Assembly (NCBI RefSeq): GCF_040543805.1
Contig: NZ_JBEUMS010000008.1
Coordinates: 186,001-250,000, forward strand
Reading direction: 5' to 3'
DNA: 64,000 nucleotides
DNA from: Arcicella rosea
Lineage (GTDB): Bacteria; Bacteroidota; Bacteroidia; Cytophagales; Spirosomataceae
The translations under genes were made by a program, and so were the position numbers. Of this stretch, positions 34,579 to 42,338 are shown piece by piece (the first letter of the stretch is position 1; each line of letters begins with the position of its first letter). A model generated the notes under the pieces. It saw nothing but the letters and a program-made list of their open reading frames with translations. It was not told the origin of the DNA and searched no databases.

Positions 34579-35634
34579 ATGACTTTCAACTTACAAAGTA
34601 TCGTTCGTAAACATATTCTTAGTCTTGCTCCTTACTCTTCTGCTCGTGATGAATATACCGGTAAAGAAGGTGTTTTTTTAGATGCTAACGAAAACCCAAT
34701 TGGTTCGGCTACGCCAGAAAATTGGAACAGATATCCAGACCCATACCAAGCTGCAATCAAAGAAAAAATTGCACCAATAAAAGGTTGTCGTCCAACACAA
34801 ATTTTCTTAGGAAATGGTTCTGACGAACCGATTGATTTGATTATCAGATTGACTTGCGAACCTAAAGAAGACAATATCATTATCCTTCCGCCAACTTACG
34901 GAATGTATGAAGTAAGTGCTTCGGTGAATAATGTTCAAGTTCAAAAAATTGATTTAACAGAAGATTATCAATTAGATGTTGATGCGATTATTGAAGCTAT
35001 CAACCCGAAAACAAAATTGATTTTTATTTGTTCGCCGAACAATCCAACCGGTAATATTATCAATCGTGAAGCAATTTTAACTATTATCGACAATTTTGAG
35101 CATGGTTTGGTAATTATTGATGAAGCTTATAATGATTTTTCTGATGAGCCATCTTTCATTCCTGAATTAGATAATTTTCCGAACGTAATGGTACTTCAAA
35201 CGTTCTCAAAAGCTTGGGGTTTAGCTGCTTTAAGATTAGGAATGGCTTTTGCAAATGAGGAATTAATCAAACTTTTGAATAAGATTAAATATCCTTACAA
35301 CATTAACGGATTAACTCAAAAACTGTTAATTGAAAACATTTCGAATACTGATTTCGTAGTAAATTCCGTTAATACGCTAAATAATAACCGTAAGCTATTA
35401 GCAGAAGCATTATCTGAATTATCTATCGTCGAAAAGATTTTCCCATCGGATGCCAATTTCTTATTAGCGAAATTCCAAGATGCTAAAGCGGTTTTCGATT
35501 ACTTGATTGAGCAAAAAACCATCGTTCGTGACCGCTCAAAAGTAAAACTTTGCGATAATTCTTTAAGAATTTCGGTTGGTACGGCAGAAGAAAATACTCA
35601 TTTGATGAATCTACTGAAAGCTTACAAATCATAA
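34579..35634 (+). CDS. hisC: Histidinol-phosphate aminotransferase
   Basis: A 351-aa PLP-dependent class II aminotransferase of histidine synthesis. It shows DANENPIGSATPENWNRYPD (residues 34-53), FLGNGSDEPIDLIIRLTC, the SPNNPTGN loop, VIIDEAYNDFSD with the PLP-binding aspartate and FSKAWGLAALRLGM with the PLP lysine (about 212). In Bacteroidota hisB usually follows hisC. Here the next gene is a barrel protein, so hisB and the rest are elsewhere. Confidence 0.97.
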   Translation: MTFNLQSIVRKHILSLAPYSSARDEYTGKEGVFLDANENPIGSATPENWNRYPDPYQAAIKEKIAPIKGCRPTQIFLGNGSDEPIDLIIRLTCEPKEDNIIILPPTYGMYEVSASVNNVQVQKIDLTEDYQLDVDAIIEAINPKTKLIFICSPNNPTGNIINREAILTIIDNFEHGLVIIDEAYNDFSDEPSFIPELDNFPNVMVLQTFSKAWGLAALRLGMAFANEELIKLLNKIKYPYNINGLTQKLLIENISNTDFVVNSVNTLNNNRKLLAEALSELSIVEKIFPSDANFLLAKFQDAKAVFDYLIEQKTIVRDRSKVKLCDNSLRISVGTAEENTHLMNLLKAYKS

Positions 35635-35645
35635 TCTTATTTCTT

Positions 35646-36152
35646 ATGAAAAAAATTGCTTTTATCTGTTCTCTAATGCTATTTGGTTTCTCTGGGTTTT
35701 CGCAATACAAAACTTGGGCTGTTGGTGCAAAACTTGGTGACCCTTCAGGTTTATCTATTCGTCATTATTTAAGTAATGATAAAAATGCTTTAGAACTGAA
35801 TGTAGGTGTTTATGGAGCACTTTGGGGATTGAGAAGTCCATATAGAGATGGACATTTTGATGGAGCAGGTCTTTCTTTTAGCGGAATTTATCTTTGGCAT
35901 CAGCAATTGGGCAATTCTCCTCTAAGATGTTATTATGGTTTTGGTGGACAGATTACTTCTCGTTCATATATTTTAGCGAGTAAGCAAACAGCCAACACTG
36001 GAATTGGTGGCGTTGGACAAGCCGGACTAGAGTATGGAGTACCAGATTCACCTTTGTCAGTTTTTGGGGAATTAGGACTTTACATAGAGCTTGTACCTGC
36101 TTTCTTTTATACGCATCCTCAAGGGGGTTTAGGAGTAAGGTACAATTTTTAA
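35646..36152 (+). CDS. Outer-membrane beta-barrel protein
   Basis: A 168-aa protein with a signal peptide (MKKIAFICSLMLFGFSGFSQ) and eight or so amphipathic strands, including WAVGAKLGDPSGLSIRHYL, ALELNVGVYGALWG, CYYGFGGQITSR and GQAGLEYGV. The C-terminal strand is GGLGVRYNF with the terminal aromatic residue typical for outer-membrane insertion. Function unknown. It lies 12 nt after hisC and may be cotranscribed, though it has no evident link to histidine. Confidence 0.82.
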   Translation: MKKIAFICSLMLFGFSGFSQYKTWAVGAKLGDPSGLSIRHYLSNDKNALELNVGVYGALWGLRSPYRDGHFDGAGLSFSGIYLWHQQLGNSPLRCYYGFGGQITSRSYILASKQTANTGIGGVGQAGLEYGVPDSPLSVFGELGLYIELVPAFFYTHPQGGLGVRYNF

Positions 36153-36212
36153 GAAATTACCTTCTTCAATTTTGCTTACTAGTTCATATTGGATACTTTT
36201 GTGAGTATTCTT

Positions 36213-36286
36213 GGGGGCTTAGCTCAGTTGGCTAGAGCGCTACGCTGGCAGCGTAGAGGTCATGGGTTCGAATCCCATAGTCTCCA
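36213..36286 (+). tRNA. tRNA-Ala (GGC)
   Basis: Acceptor GGGGGCT (36213-36219) with AGTCTCC (36279-36285, two G-U pairs) and A73. D arm GCTCAGTTGGCTAGAGC, anticodon arm CTACG-CTGGCAG-CGTAG (anticodon GGC), T arm ATGGG-TTCGAAT-CCCAT. No CCA is encoded; the following bases are CTA. Confidence 0.95.
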
Positions 36287-36288
36287 CT

Positions 36289-36324
36289 AAAAACCTTTGT
36301 ACAAGCTTGTACAAAGGTTTTTTT
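36289..36324 (+). terminator. Intrinsic terminator after tRNA-Ala
   Basis: A 17-bp perfect palindrome (left arm 36289-36305, centre AAGCTT, right arm 36306-36322) flanked by A and T tracts and followed by more T. It begins two nt past the tRNA. Confidence 0.88.
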
Positions 36325-36423
36325 ATGTTTTTTGGTATTAATCAGAAAAAAAGTTCATTTTTGTTTATAAAACATTAAAACCCTTTTACATCTGATTAAA
36401 TATCATTTACGCTATTTTCATTT

Positions 36424-37470
36424 ATGAATCTCAGACAAATATATTGGTTAATGCAAATTTCTAGTTGGTTACTCATCGCTTTAATGGCTTTGAAATACAC
36501 TATACTAGAAGAATCGGGTTATAATCTTTCTATTCAATACTTTATTGCTGTATTTATATTTGGTCTTTTTACGACACATACCTACAAACTTATTGTTGAT
36601 AAGTACAAACTTGATGATGCTTCGGTACAAGTTTTCCTTTTATTCCCATTGGTTGGTAATGTTATTTTAGGCTTCTTATTTTTTATATTGGATATTATAT
36701 TTACCTCAAATGAAGTATTAAAAAGTGATTATAATAGCTTTGGCGATTATTTCAGTTTGTTTATTGACGATATTTGGGTAACTACTCCTTGGTTTTTCTT
36801 CTTTCATATTCTTAGGTATGTTGCTCAAAAACAAACTATGAACGAGAAAATGATTTCGATGGAAAAGATGCTTATCAAATCGGAATTAGATGCCCTTAAA
36901 ACACAATTACATCCTCATTTTTTTTTTAATGCACTCAATAGTATCAAGGCTTTAATGATTATTGACCATCACGAAGCCCGTGAAGCAGTTGATCAGCTTT
37001 CAGATTTGTTGCGTTTATCCCTCAACATTGGGGAATCACAAACTGTACGAGTTGAAGAAGAATTAAAATTAACAAAGGCTTATCTCTTTTTAGAAAAAAT
37101 TAGGTTCGATAAAAGGTTGATGTATTATTTTGACATCGACGAAAAACTGAGTAATAAAATGATTATTCCTATTTCGTTGAGTACTCTTATCGAAAACGCT
37201 ATCAAACATGGAATTGCTAAACTAAAAAATGGAGGAGAAGTAAAAGTGCGAATTTTTGAAGAAGATGAAAACTTAATGATGCAAGTAATCAATACTGGAA
37301 AGCTTGTTAAGCAAGATGATACAAAAAGACAAGATGGCGGCGGTATTGGTTTAGTGAATCTAAAAAAACGCTTAGAATTACAATATACAGGAGAAGCTTC
37401 CTTGAAAATTGAAGAAATTGAAGACAAAGTAGTTTCTACCATTATCATTCCTCTTGCTAGAACTTGGTAA
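36424..37470 (+). CDS. Sensor histidine kinase of the LytS/HisKA_7TM-less type (PF06580)
   Basis: A 348-aa protein with four N-terminal membrane helices (about residues 9-25, 38-58, 72-100, 115-135). It has the LytS-family phosphoacceptor region QLHPHFFFNALNSIKALMII with the phospho-His, and an HATPase with N-box TLIENAIKHGI and G-box GGGIGLVNLKKRLEL. No extracytoplasmic sensor domain of size, so it likely senses a membrane signal or a partner. LytTR response regulators usually lie next to these; here no regulator follows, since the next gene is the second CocE-like hydrolase 74 nt downstream. Confidence 0.9.
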   Translation: MNLRQIYWLMQISSWLLIALMALKYTILEESGYNLSIQYFIAVFIFGLFTTHTYKLIVDKYKLDDASVQVFLLFPLVGNVILGFLFFILDIIFTSNEVLKSDYNSFGDYFSLFIDDIWVTTPWFFFFHILRYVAQKQTMNEKMISMEKMLIKSELDALKTQLHPHFFFNALNSIKALMIIDHHEAREAVDQLSDLLRLSLNIGESQTVRVEEELKLTKAYLFLEKIRFDKRLMYYFDIDEKLSNKMIIPISLSTLIENAIKHGIAKLKNGGEVKVRIFEEDENLMMQVINTGKLVKQDDTKRQDGGGIGLVNLKKRLELQYTGEASLKIEEIEDKVVSTIIIPLARTW

Positions 37471-37544
37471 ACACAAATCATTACAAATACATTGTTTCCT
37501 TATTTTATATTGCATTTATACTCAACAAATATTCATCAAAAAAC

Positions 37545-39431
37545 ATGAAAAAATTATTACTGTTGTTAGCTCTTTGTAGCTTTTCATTTTATAATCAAGC
37601 ACAAAAGCTAACGGTTGCTCAACTCGACTCTGCCTTTGTTCGTGAAAACTATGTTAAGACGCAATACGAAATCGAAATGCGTGATGGCGTAAAACTCTTC
37701 ACAAACGTTTATACGCCAAAGGATGCCTCAGCCAATAAAAAATACCCGATTATCCTCAAAAGAACTTGCTACAGCGTTGCTCCTTATGGTAAAGACCAAT
37801 TACCCAATCTAATTTCGAACTCAAGATACTTGATGCGTGAGAAATTTATTTTTGTTGAACAAGATGTACGTGGACGCTGGATGTCGGAAGGTAATTTTAC
37901 CAATATGACTCCACATATTTCAAATAAAAATAGCAATAAAGATATTGACGAAGCTTCTGACACTTATGATACCATTGATTGGCTGGTAAAAAACTTGCCG
38001 AATAACAATGGAAATGTTGGTCAATTCGGTACTTCATATCCCGGTTTTTATACGATTGCTGGTGCTTTGTGCGGTCATCCAGCATTAAAAGCGGCTTCAC
38101 CGCAAGCACCTATTGCAGATTTTTTCTTTGATGATTTTCATCATAATGGAGCCTTTACAATGGGCTATGGTTTAACATTTCCTGTATTTGGGGTACAGCA
38201 TCCAAAACCAACTACTAATTCTTGGTATGATGAGCAATTTCCAAAAATCAAAACTTTTGATGGTTTCGAATGGTACAAAACGATGTCTCCTCTCAAAAAT
38301 TTAGGAGAAAACTATGCCAACAATTTCTTTTGGCAAGAACATGTAGAACATCCTAATTATGATGAATTCTGGCAAAAAAGAAATATTCTTCCACACCTAA
38401 AAAATATCAAGCATGCTCCTGCTTTCATGGTAGTTGGTGGTTGGTTTGATGCTGAGGATTTATATGGTCCATTGTCAATCTATAAAACACTTGAGAAAAA
38501 TAATCCAAATATTTACAATTCAATTGTGATGGGTCCTTTTGGTCATGGTGATTGGTCTCGTGAACGTGGACATCACTTCCATTCAAATATTTACTTTGGT
38601 GATAGTATTGCTACACATTATCAGAAAAATATTGAATTGAAATTCTTCAAACATTTCTTGAAAGAAGCGGGCGATGGCAACAGTAAATTAGCAGAAGCAA
38701 CATTATTTGATACTGGTAAAAAAGAGTGGAAAGAATTTGCTGAATATCCTGTAAAGACGGCACAAAAAATAGACTTTTACTTGAATCCAAATGGGAAAAT
38801 TGCCACAGGAACACCAGCAAAAGGCTTTGCAGAATTTGTTTCTGACCCTTCAAAACCTGTTCCTTATACCGAAGATCCAAAACAAATTTTAGGATTTAGT
38901 CCAAGAAATTACATGAGTGAAGACCAACGTTTCGCTGGACGTAGAACAGATGTTTTGACTTTTGAAACAGATGTGTTAACAGAAGACATTACTTTGGGCG
39001 GAGAAATCATGGCGAAACTAAAAATTTCAACTACTGGAAGTGATGCCGATTGGTTTGTGAAATTGGTGGATGTATATCCGGGTGATGAAAAGAATAGTCC
39101 TTACACGCCAGCACATATTACTTTGGGGGGGTATCAACAAATGGTAAGAAGTGAAATTATGCGTTCTCGTTTCAGAAATTCATTCAGCAAACCAGAACCA
39201 TTAATTGCCAACAAAGTAACAGACATCAATTTCCGTTTGCAAGATGTATTACATACATTCAAGAAAGGACATAAAATCATGATTCAGGTACAATCTACCG
39301 TATTTCCTTTATTTGACATCAACCCACAGAAATACGTAGAAAATATCTATAAAGCTAAAGAAAGTGATTTTCAAAAAGCGACTCACAGAGTATATGGTGA
39401 TAGTAAGATTTCTGTTGAAGTATTGAAGTAA
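37545..39431 (+). CDS. Secreted CocE/NonD family hydrolase, second paralog
   Basis: A 628-aa protein from the ATG at 37545, which gives a proper signal peptide (MKKLLLLLALCSFSFYNQAQ). An upstream start at 37464 overlaps the kinase gene and would bury the signal in a 27-residue lead. The nucleophile lies in GQFGTSYPGFYTIAGA; MRDGVKLFTNVYTPKD, FVEQDVRGRWMSEGNF and the jelly-roll end FPLFDINPQKY follow the order of the paralog at 30379-32262. The two are roughly the same length and clearly related, but not recent duplicates. It is likely an exported peptidase or esterase. Confidence 0.92.
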   Translation: MKKLLLLLALCSFSFYNQAQKLTVAQLDSAFVRENYVKTQYEIEMRDGVKLFTNVYTPKDASANKKYPIILKRTCYSVAPYGKDQLPNLISNSRYLMREKFIFVEQDVRGRWMSEGNFTNMTPHISNKNSNKDIDEASDTYDTIDWLVKNLPNNNGNVGQFGTSYPGFYTIAGALCGHPALKAASPQAPIADFFFDDFHHNGAFTMGYGLTFPVFGVQHPKPTTNSWYDEQFPKIKTFDGFEWYKTMSPLKNLGENYANNFFWQEHVEHPNYDEFWQKRNILPHLKNIKHAPAFMVVGGWFDAEDLYGPLSIYKTLEKNNPNIYNSIVMGPFGHGDWSRERGHHFHSNIYFGDSIATHYQKNIELKFFKHFLKEAGDGNSKLAEATLFDTGKKEWKEFAEYPVKTAQKIDFYLNPNGKIATGTPAKGFAEFVSDPSKPVPYTEDPKQILGFSPRNYMSEDQRFAGRRTDVLTFETDVLTEDITLGGEIMAKLKISTTGSDADWFVKLVDVYPGDEKNSPYTPAHITLGGYQQMVRSEIMRSRFRNSFSKPEPLIANKVTDINFRLQDVLHTFKKGHKIMIQVQSTVFPLFDINPQKYVENIYKAKESDFQKATHRVYGDSKISVEVLK

Positions 39432-39453
39432 TATCAAATCCAATATCAACAAC

Positions 39454-39718
39454 ATGAGTCATCCCGAATTTTAAAATCACAAAAAAGCGGTCGAAATTAG
39501 TTTTTCGACCGCTTTTTTGTGATTGATGGGCAACGAATTCCTACTGTTTGAGCGAAGCGAGTCGGTTCGCCGCTGCGATTAGGAATTCTTGATTTTTTTG
39601 CGGCCGCCGCTGCGGTTACTTTTTGTATCAAGACAAAAAGTAAGGACGAGAACAAATCCAAAAAACTTTTAAATCTTCTAAAACTCGCTATTTTAGGAGA
39701 AAATTCGGGATGACTCAT
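39454..39718. repeat. 265-bp element with 19-bp terminal inverted repeats
   Basis: ATGAGTCATCCCGAATTTT (39454-39472) is exactly inverted at 39700-39718. The interior has no CDS but several nested hairpins: an AAAAAGCGGTCGAAA stem near 39482-39525, CGAATTCCTA/TAGGAATTC near 39536-39590, and TTACTTTTTGT/ACAAAAAGTAA near 39616-39645. Same ends as the short element at 765-830. It sits between the convergent hydrolase and TlpA-like genes. Confidence 0.85.
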
Positions 39719-39758
39719 GTTTTTATGGATGTTAATTTTCAAAGAATACACTTGCTCT

Positions 39759-40937
39759 TTATTTCCCTTTAGACTGAGCTTCACTCTTTACATTACTTTG
39801 TTTGCTGAAAATTGATTCTAATTTCTTTCCTAAAGCTTCTCCTCTTAGATTTTTAGCAATGATTTTACCATCAGGGTCTAATAACAAATTTTGAGGAATG
39901 GCTTGAATGCCGTAAAGTTTGGCTACTTCATTATCCCAATATTTTAAATCAGAAACATGTGTCCAAGTAAGTTGGTCGTCGTGAATGGCTTTTAACCATT
40001 TTTCTTTAGCATTAGGTTGGTCTAAAGAAACACCAATGATATGAAAACCTTGGTCTTTAAACTGGTTAAATACTTTTACAACATTCGGATTTTCTCTTCT
40101 ACAAGGTCCACACCAACTTGCCCAGAAGTCAATTAATAAATATTTACCTCTTAATGAAGATAATTTAACAGCTACACCCAAAGTATCATTTTGTGTAAAA
40201 TCTAAAGCTTCTCTGCCAATACCAGTAAGTTTTGCTGTTTCAATTTTAGCTTTAAATTCTACTCCAGCAGGAGAAGATTTAACAGTACTCGACAATAAAT
40301 TAAAAAGCGGTTCTACTTTATCGACAAGCAATTCATAGCCTGAATATGTTTTTAAAGTATATAAAGCTATGGGAGAATTCGGGTTTTTCTTCAAATAACT
40401 TCCATAAACATCTTCTCTTTGTTTTTCGTCTAACGAATCAATAGATGCTTCTACTTTATCAGCAGCTACTTTGTTCTTATTTTTATTGAATTCTGAATAT
40501 TGCTTATACAATACTTCTAATTGACTATCGTAAGGTTTTGAAGCCAAATTCAATTTTTCAAATTCAATATGAGATTTAGAACCTTTTACACTAACATTCG
40601 TAAATGAATCTACACTAGCCACATTAATAATACCCGGTTCGATAAAAACACTAGCAACATTTCTTTGAGTAAGTCTAGCTTTTTTGTTTGCCGCATTTTT
40701 AGCAGAAAATTGTACTCTTACAGGTTCACTTACAGTGATATTAAAGGCATATTGTCCATTCACTACGTTGGCGCTATCTACTACTCTTTTACCATTTGCA
40801 GCATAATTTGCATAGATAATCGAAAGAGTGTCTTTGATGTTTTTAAGTGTTCCTTTTACTTGAACATTAGGTTTTACTTTTTGTGCATGAACAGCCATAG
40901 GGAGTGCAAGCAGAACGATTGCAAATAGTTTTTTCAT
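39759..40937 (-). CDS. TlpA-like thiol-disulfide oxidoreductase with DUF4369-type N-terminal domain
   Basis: A 392-aa protein with a signal peptide (MKKLFAIVLLALPMAVHAQ). Residues 25-130 form a beta-rich DUF4369-like domain (VKGTLKNIKDTLSIIYANY). A helical linker and a thioredoxin domain (about 240-380) follow, the latter with active site DFWASWCGPCRRENP and the cis-Pro segment AIPQNLLLDPDGKII. It likely reduces or isomerises disulfides in the periplasm, as in cytochrome c maturation or outer-membrane protein folding. It is a single gene; the tail after the thioredoxin fold (SNVKSEAQSKGK) is basic and probably disordered. Confidence 0.9.
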   Translation of the reverse strand: MKKLFAIVLLALPMAVHAQKVKPNVQVKGTLKNIKDTLSIIYANYAANGKRVVDSANVVNGQYAFNITVSEPVRVQFSAKNAANKKARLTQRNVASVFIEPGIINVASVDSFTNVSVKGSKSHIEFEKLNLASKPYDSQLEVLYKQYSEFNKNKNKVAADKVEASIDSLDEKQREDVYGSYLKKNPNSPIALYTLKTYSGYELLVDKVEPLFNLLSSTVKSSPAGVEFKAKIETAKLTGIGREALDFTQNDTLGVAVKLSSLRGKYLLIDFWASWCGPCRRENPNVVKVFNQFKDQGFHIIGVSLDQPNAKEKWLKAIHDDQLTWTHVSDLKYWDNEVAKLYGIQAIPQNLLLDPDGKIIAKNLRGEALGKKLESIFSKQSNVKSEAQSKGK

Positions 40938-41168
40938 TGAATAAGGATTTTTAGTTTGATAATTGATGGTTGACTCTCAACAAATATACGTAGTTGTAAA
41001 AAAAAATCCTATTGGTTCGATAGAGTAATTTGGAGTTTGTTATTTAACAGGAGAGAAATTAAAGTGTTAATGAATAGGCTCGGTTCTGCTCGTTAGAAGG
41101 CTTAGATGTTGGGATAGTATAAATAAGCTCATGGGCTAATCGGTCAAAATTTGCCAATGCAGATACTT

Positions 41169-41394
41169 ATATTCCTTTTGCGGATGCTCTAATACTAAAT
41201 ACGGAAGCCTATATTCCTTTTGCGGATGCTCTAATACTAAATGCGGGAGCCTATATTCTCTTTGCGGATGCTCTAATACTAAATGCGGGAGCCTATATTC
41301 TCTTTGCGGATGCTCTAATACTAAATGCGTAAGCCTATATTCTTTTTGCGGATGCTCTAATACTAAATGCGGAAGTCTATATTCTTTTTGATAA
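41169..41394. repeat. Tandem array of five and a third 42-bp units
   Basis: Five 42-bp units begin at 41169, 41211, 41253, 41295 and 41337 and a partial one at 41379. All contain GCGGATGCTCTAATACTAAA, with a few substitutions concentrated in the ends of the units. One plus-strand frame is open through the array (14-residue period with C-G-C and T-K-C words) but has no ATG, GTG or TTG start and ends at 41391. One minus-strand frame is open as well. It lies in the 586-nt gap between the TlpA-like gene and the Lrp gene, which holds no other gene. Confidence 0.92.
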
Positions 41395-41430
41395 TTTGTA
41401 TCTCAATTTTGTTGAATAATCAGTAAAAAA

Positions 41431-41494
41431 CAGTAGCGGCAAACCCTTGCGGTTGCCGAATCGGGTGATTCAGGAACCAAAGGTTTGCCGCTGT
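41431..41494. repeat. Imperfect inverted repeat near the Lrp gene stop
   Basis: AGCGGCAAACC (41435-41445) is inverted at 41482-41492, and the outer CAG/CTG bases also pair. The interior contains CCGAATCGGGTGATTCAGG, which folds further. It may be a terminator for the minus-strand Lrp gene (stop at 41525) or a member of an interspersed repeat family. Confidence 0.65.
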
Positions 41495-41524
41495 TAAGGT
41501 GATTAGTTCAATTATCAATCAATC

Positions 41525-41983
41525 CTAAACCTTCAATTTAGTTTCTGCCTTAATTTCTGACATCACGAAAATACTATGGGTACTACCAATGTTTTCTAAA
41601 GAAGCCAATTTGTTCATTAAAAAACTTTGATATTCACGCATATCGTGTACGATAATTTTGAGCATAAAATCATAATCGCCCGAAATATTGTAGCATTCTT
41701 GTACTTCATCTAGTTGAACAATTTCTTGTACAAATTTTGCTCCTGCTTCTTGTGCATGTTCTTTCAAACGGATGCTACAAAATACCATTAAATCCTTTTC
41801 GATTTTCTCACGATTTACCAAGGCTACATAACCTTTAATAACGCCTTCTTTTTCAAGTCTTCGCACACGCTCATAAACGGGAGTAGGTGATAAATTAAGT
41901 CTTCCCGATAATTCTTTGGTTGTCAGATGAGCATCTTCCTGTAGATGTTTTAAGATTTCTCGATCGGTTGAGTCTAGTTTCAT
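41525..41983 (-). CDS. Lrp/AsnC family transcription regulator
   Basis: A 152-aa protein with the N-terminal winged HTH (LDSTDREILKHLQEDA, LSGRLNLSPTPVYERVRRL) and the C-terminal RAM domain (YNISGDYDFMLKIIVHDMRE). Length, start and motif spacing are canonical, closer to standard Lrp than the regulator at 29277. It is divergent from metH with a 355-nt spacer (41984-42338), in which I see no gene; a role in regulating metH is possible but not shown. Confidence 0.93.
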   Translation of the reverse strand: MKLDSTDREILKHLQEDAHLTTKELSGRLNLSPTPVYERVRRLEKEGVIKGYVALVNREKIEKDLMVFCSIRLKEHAQEAGAKFVQEIVQLDEVQECYNISGDYDFMLKIIVHDMREYQSFLMNKLASLENIGSTHSIFVMSEIKAETKLKV

Positions 41984-42338
41984 GTTGATGTGTTTTGTGG
42001 TTTAAGTATTTACTGAGATAATTTATCCCTATTCTTTTAAATTAAGCTTTGAATTTAATGAATATTATCCAATCGGCTATTTAAAAGTAGAAATTATATC
42101 CAAATTGATGAATTAAAGCAAATGAATTATCTTTTTGGGATAACTTTGTAGTTAATTTATGTTATTTGAATTAACACCAGTAATTTTGCAGTTTATTGTG
42201 CAAACTGTATGATTTAATTTCGTCGAATTAATAAGTAATCTTACTTTAAACGATGAAACATGAACGGTGTTATTGCGAAAAGATTAATAAGTCAAAAAAG
42301 CTCAAAGCTAATTGCTTACAGCTAGCGCTAAAAAAGAT

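Noticed and set aside
37464..37544. Upstream start for the second CocE-like gene
   Set aside because: It overlaps the kinase stop and would put 27 residues before a perfect signal peptide.
41140..41391. Cysteine-rich ORF in the 42-bp array
   Set aside because: No ATG, GTG or TTG start; both strands are open by period alone.
41984..42338. Possible SAM-II or cobalamin riboswitch in the leader of metH
   Set aside because: GCTAAAAAAG lies just before the start codon, recalling the end of SAM-II motifs, but I cannot find the matching P1 stem or the GATTTAAC loop, and no B12-box (AGYCMGgAgaCCkGCc) is present. A cmsearch against Rfam would settle it.
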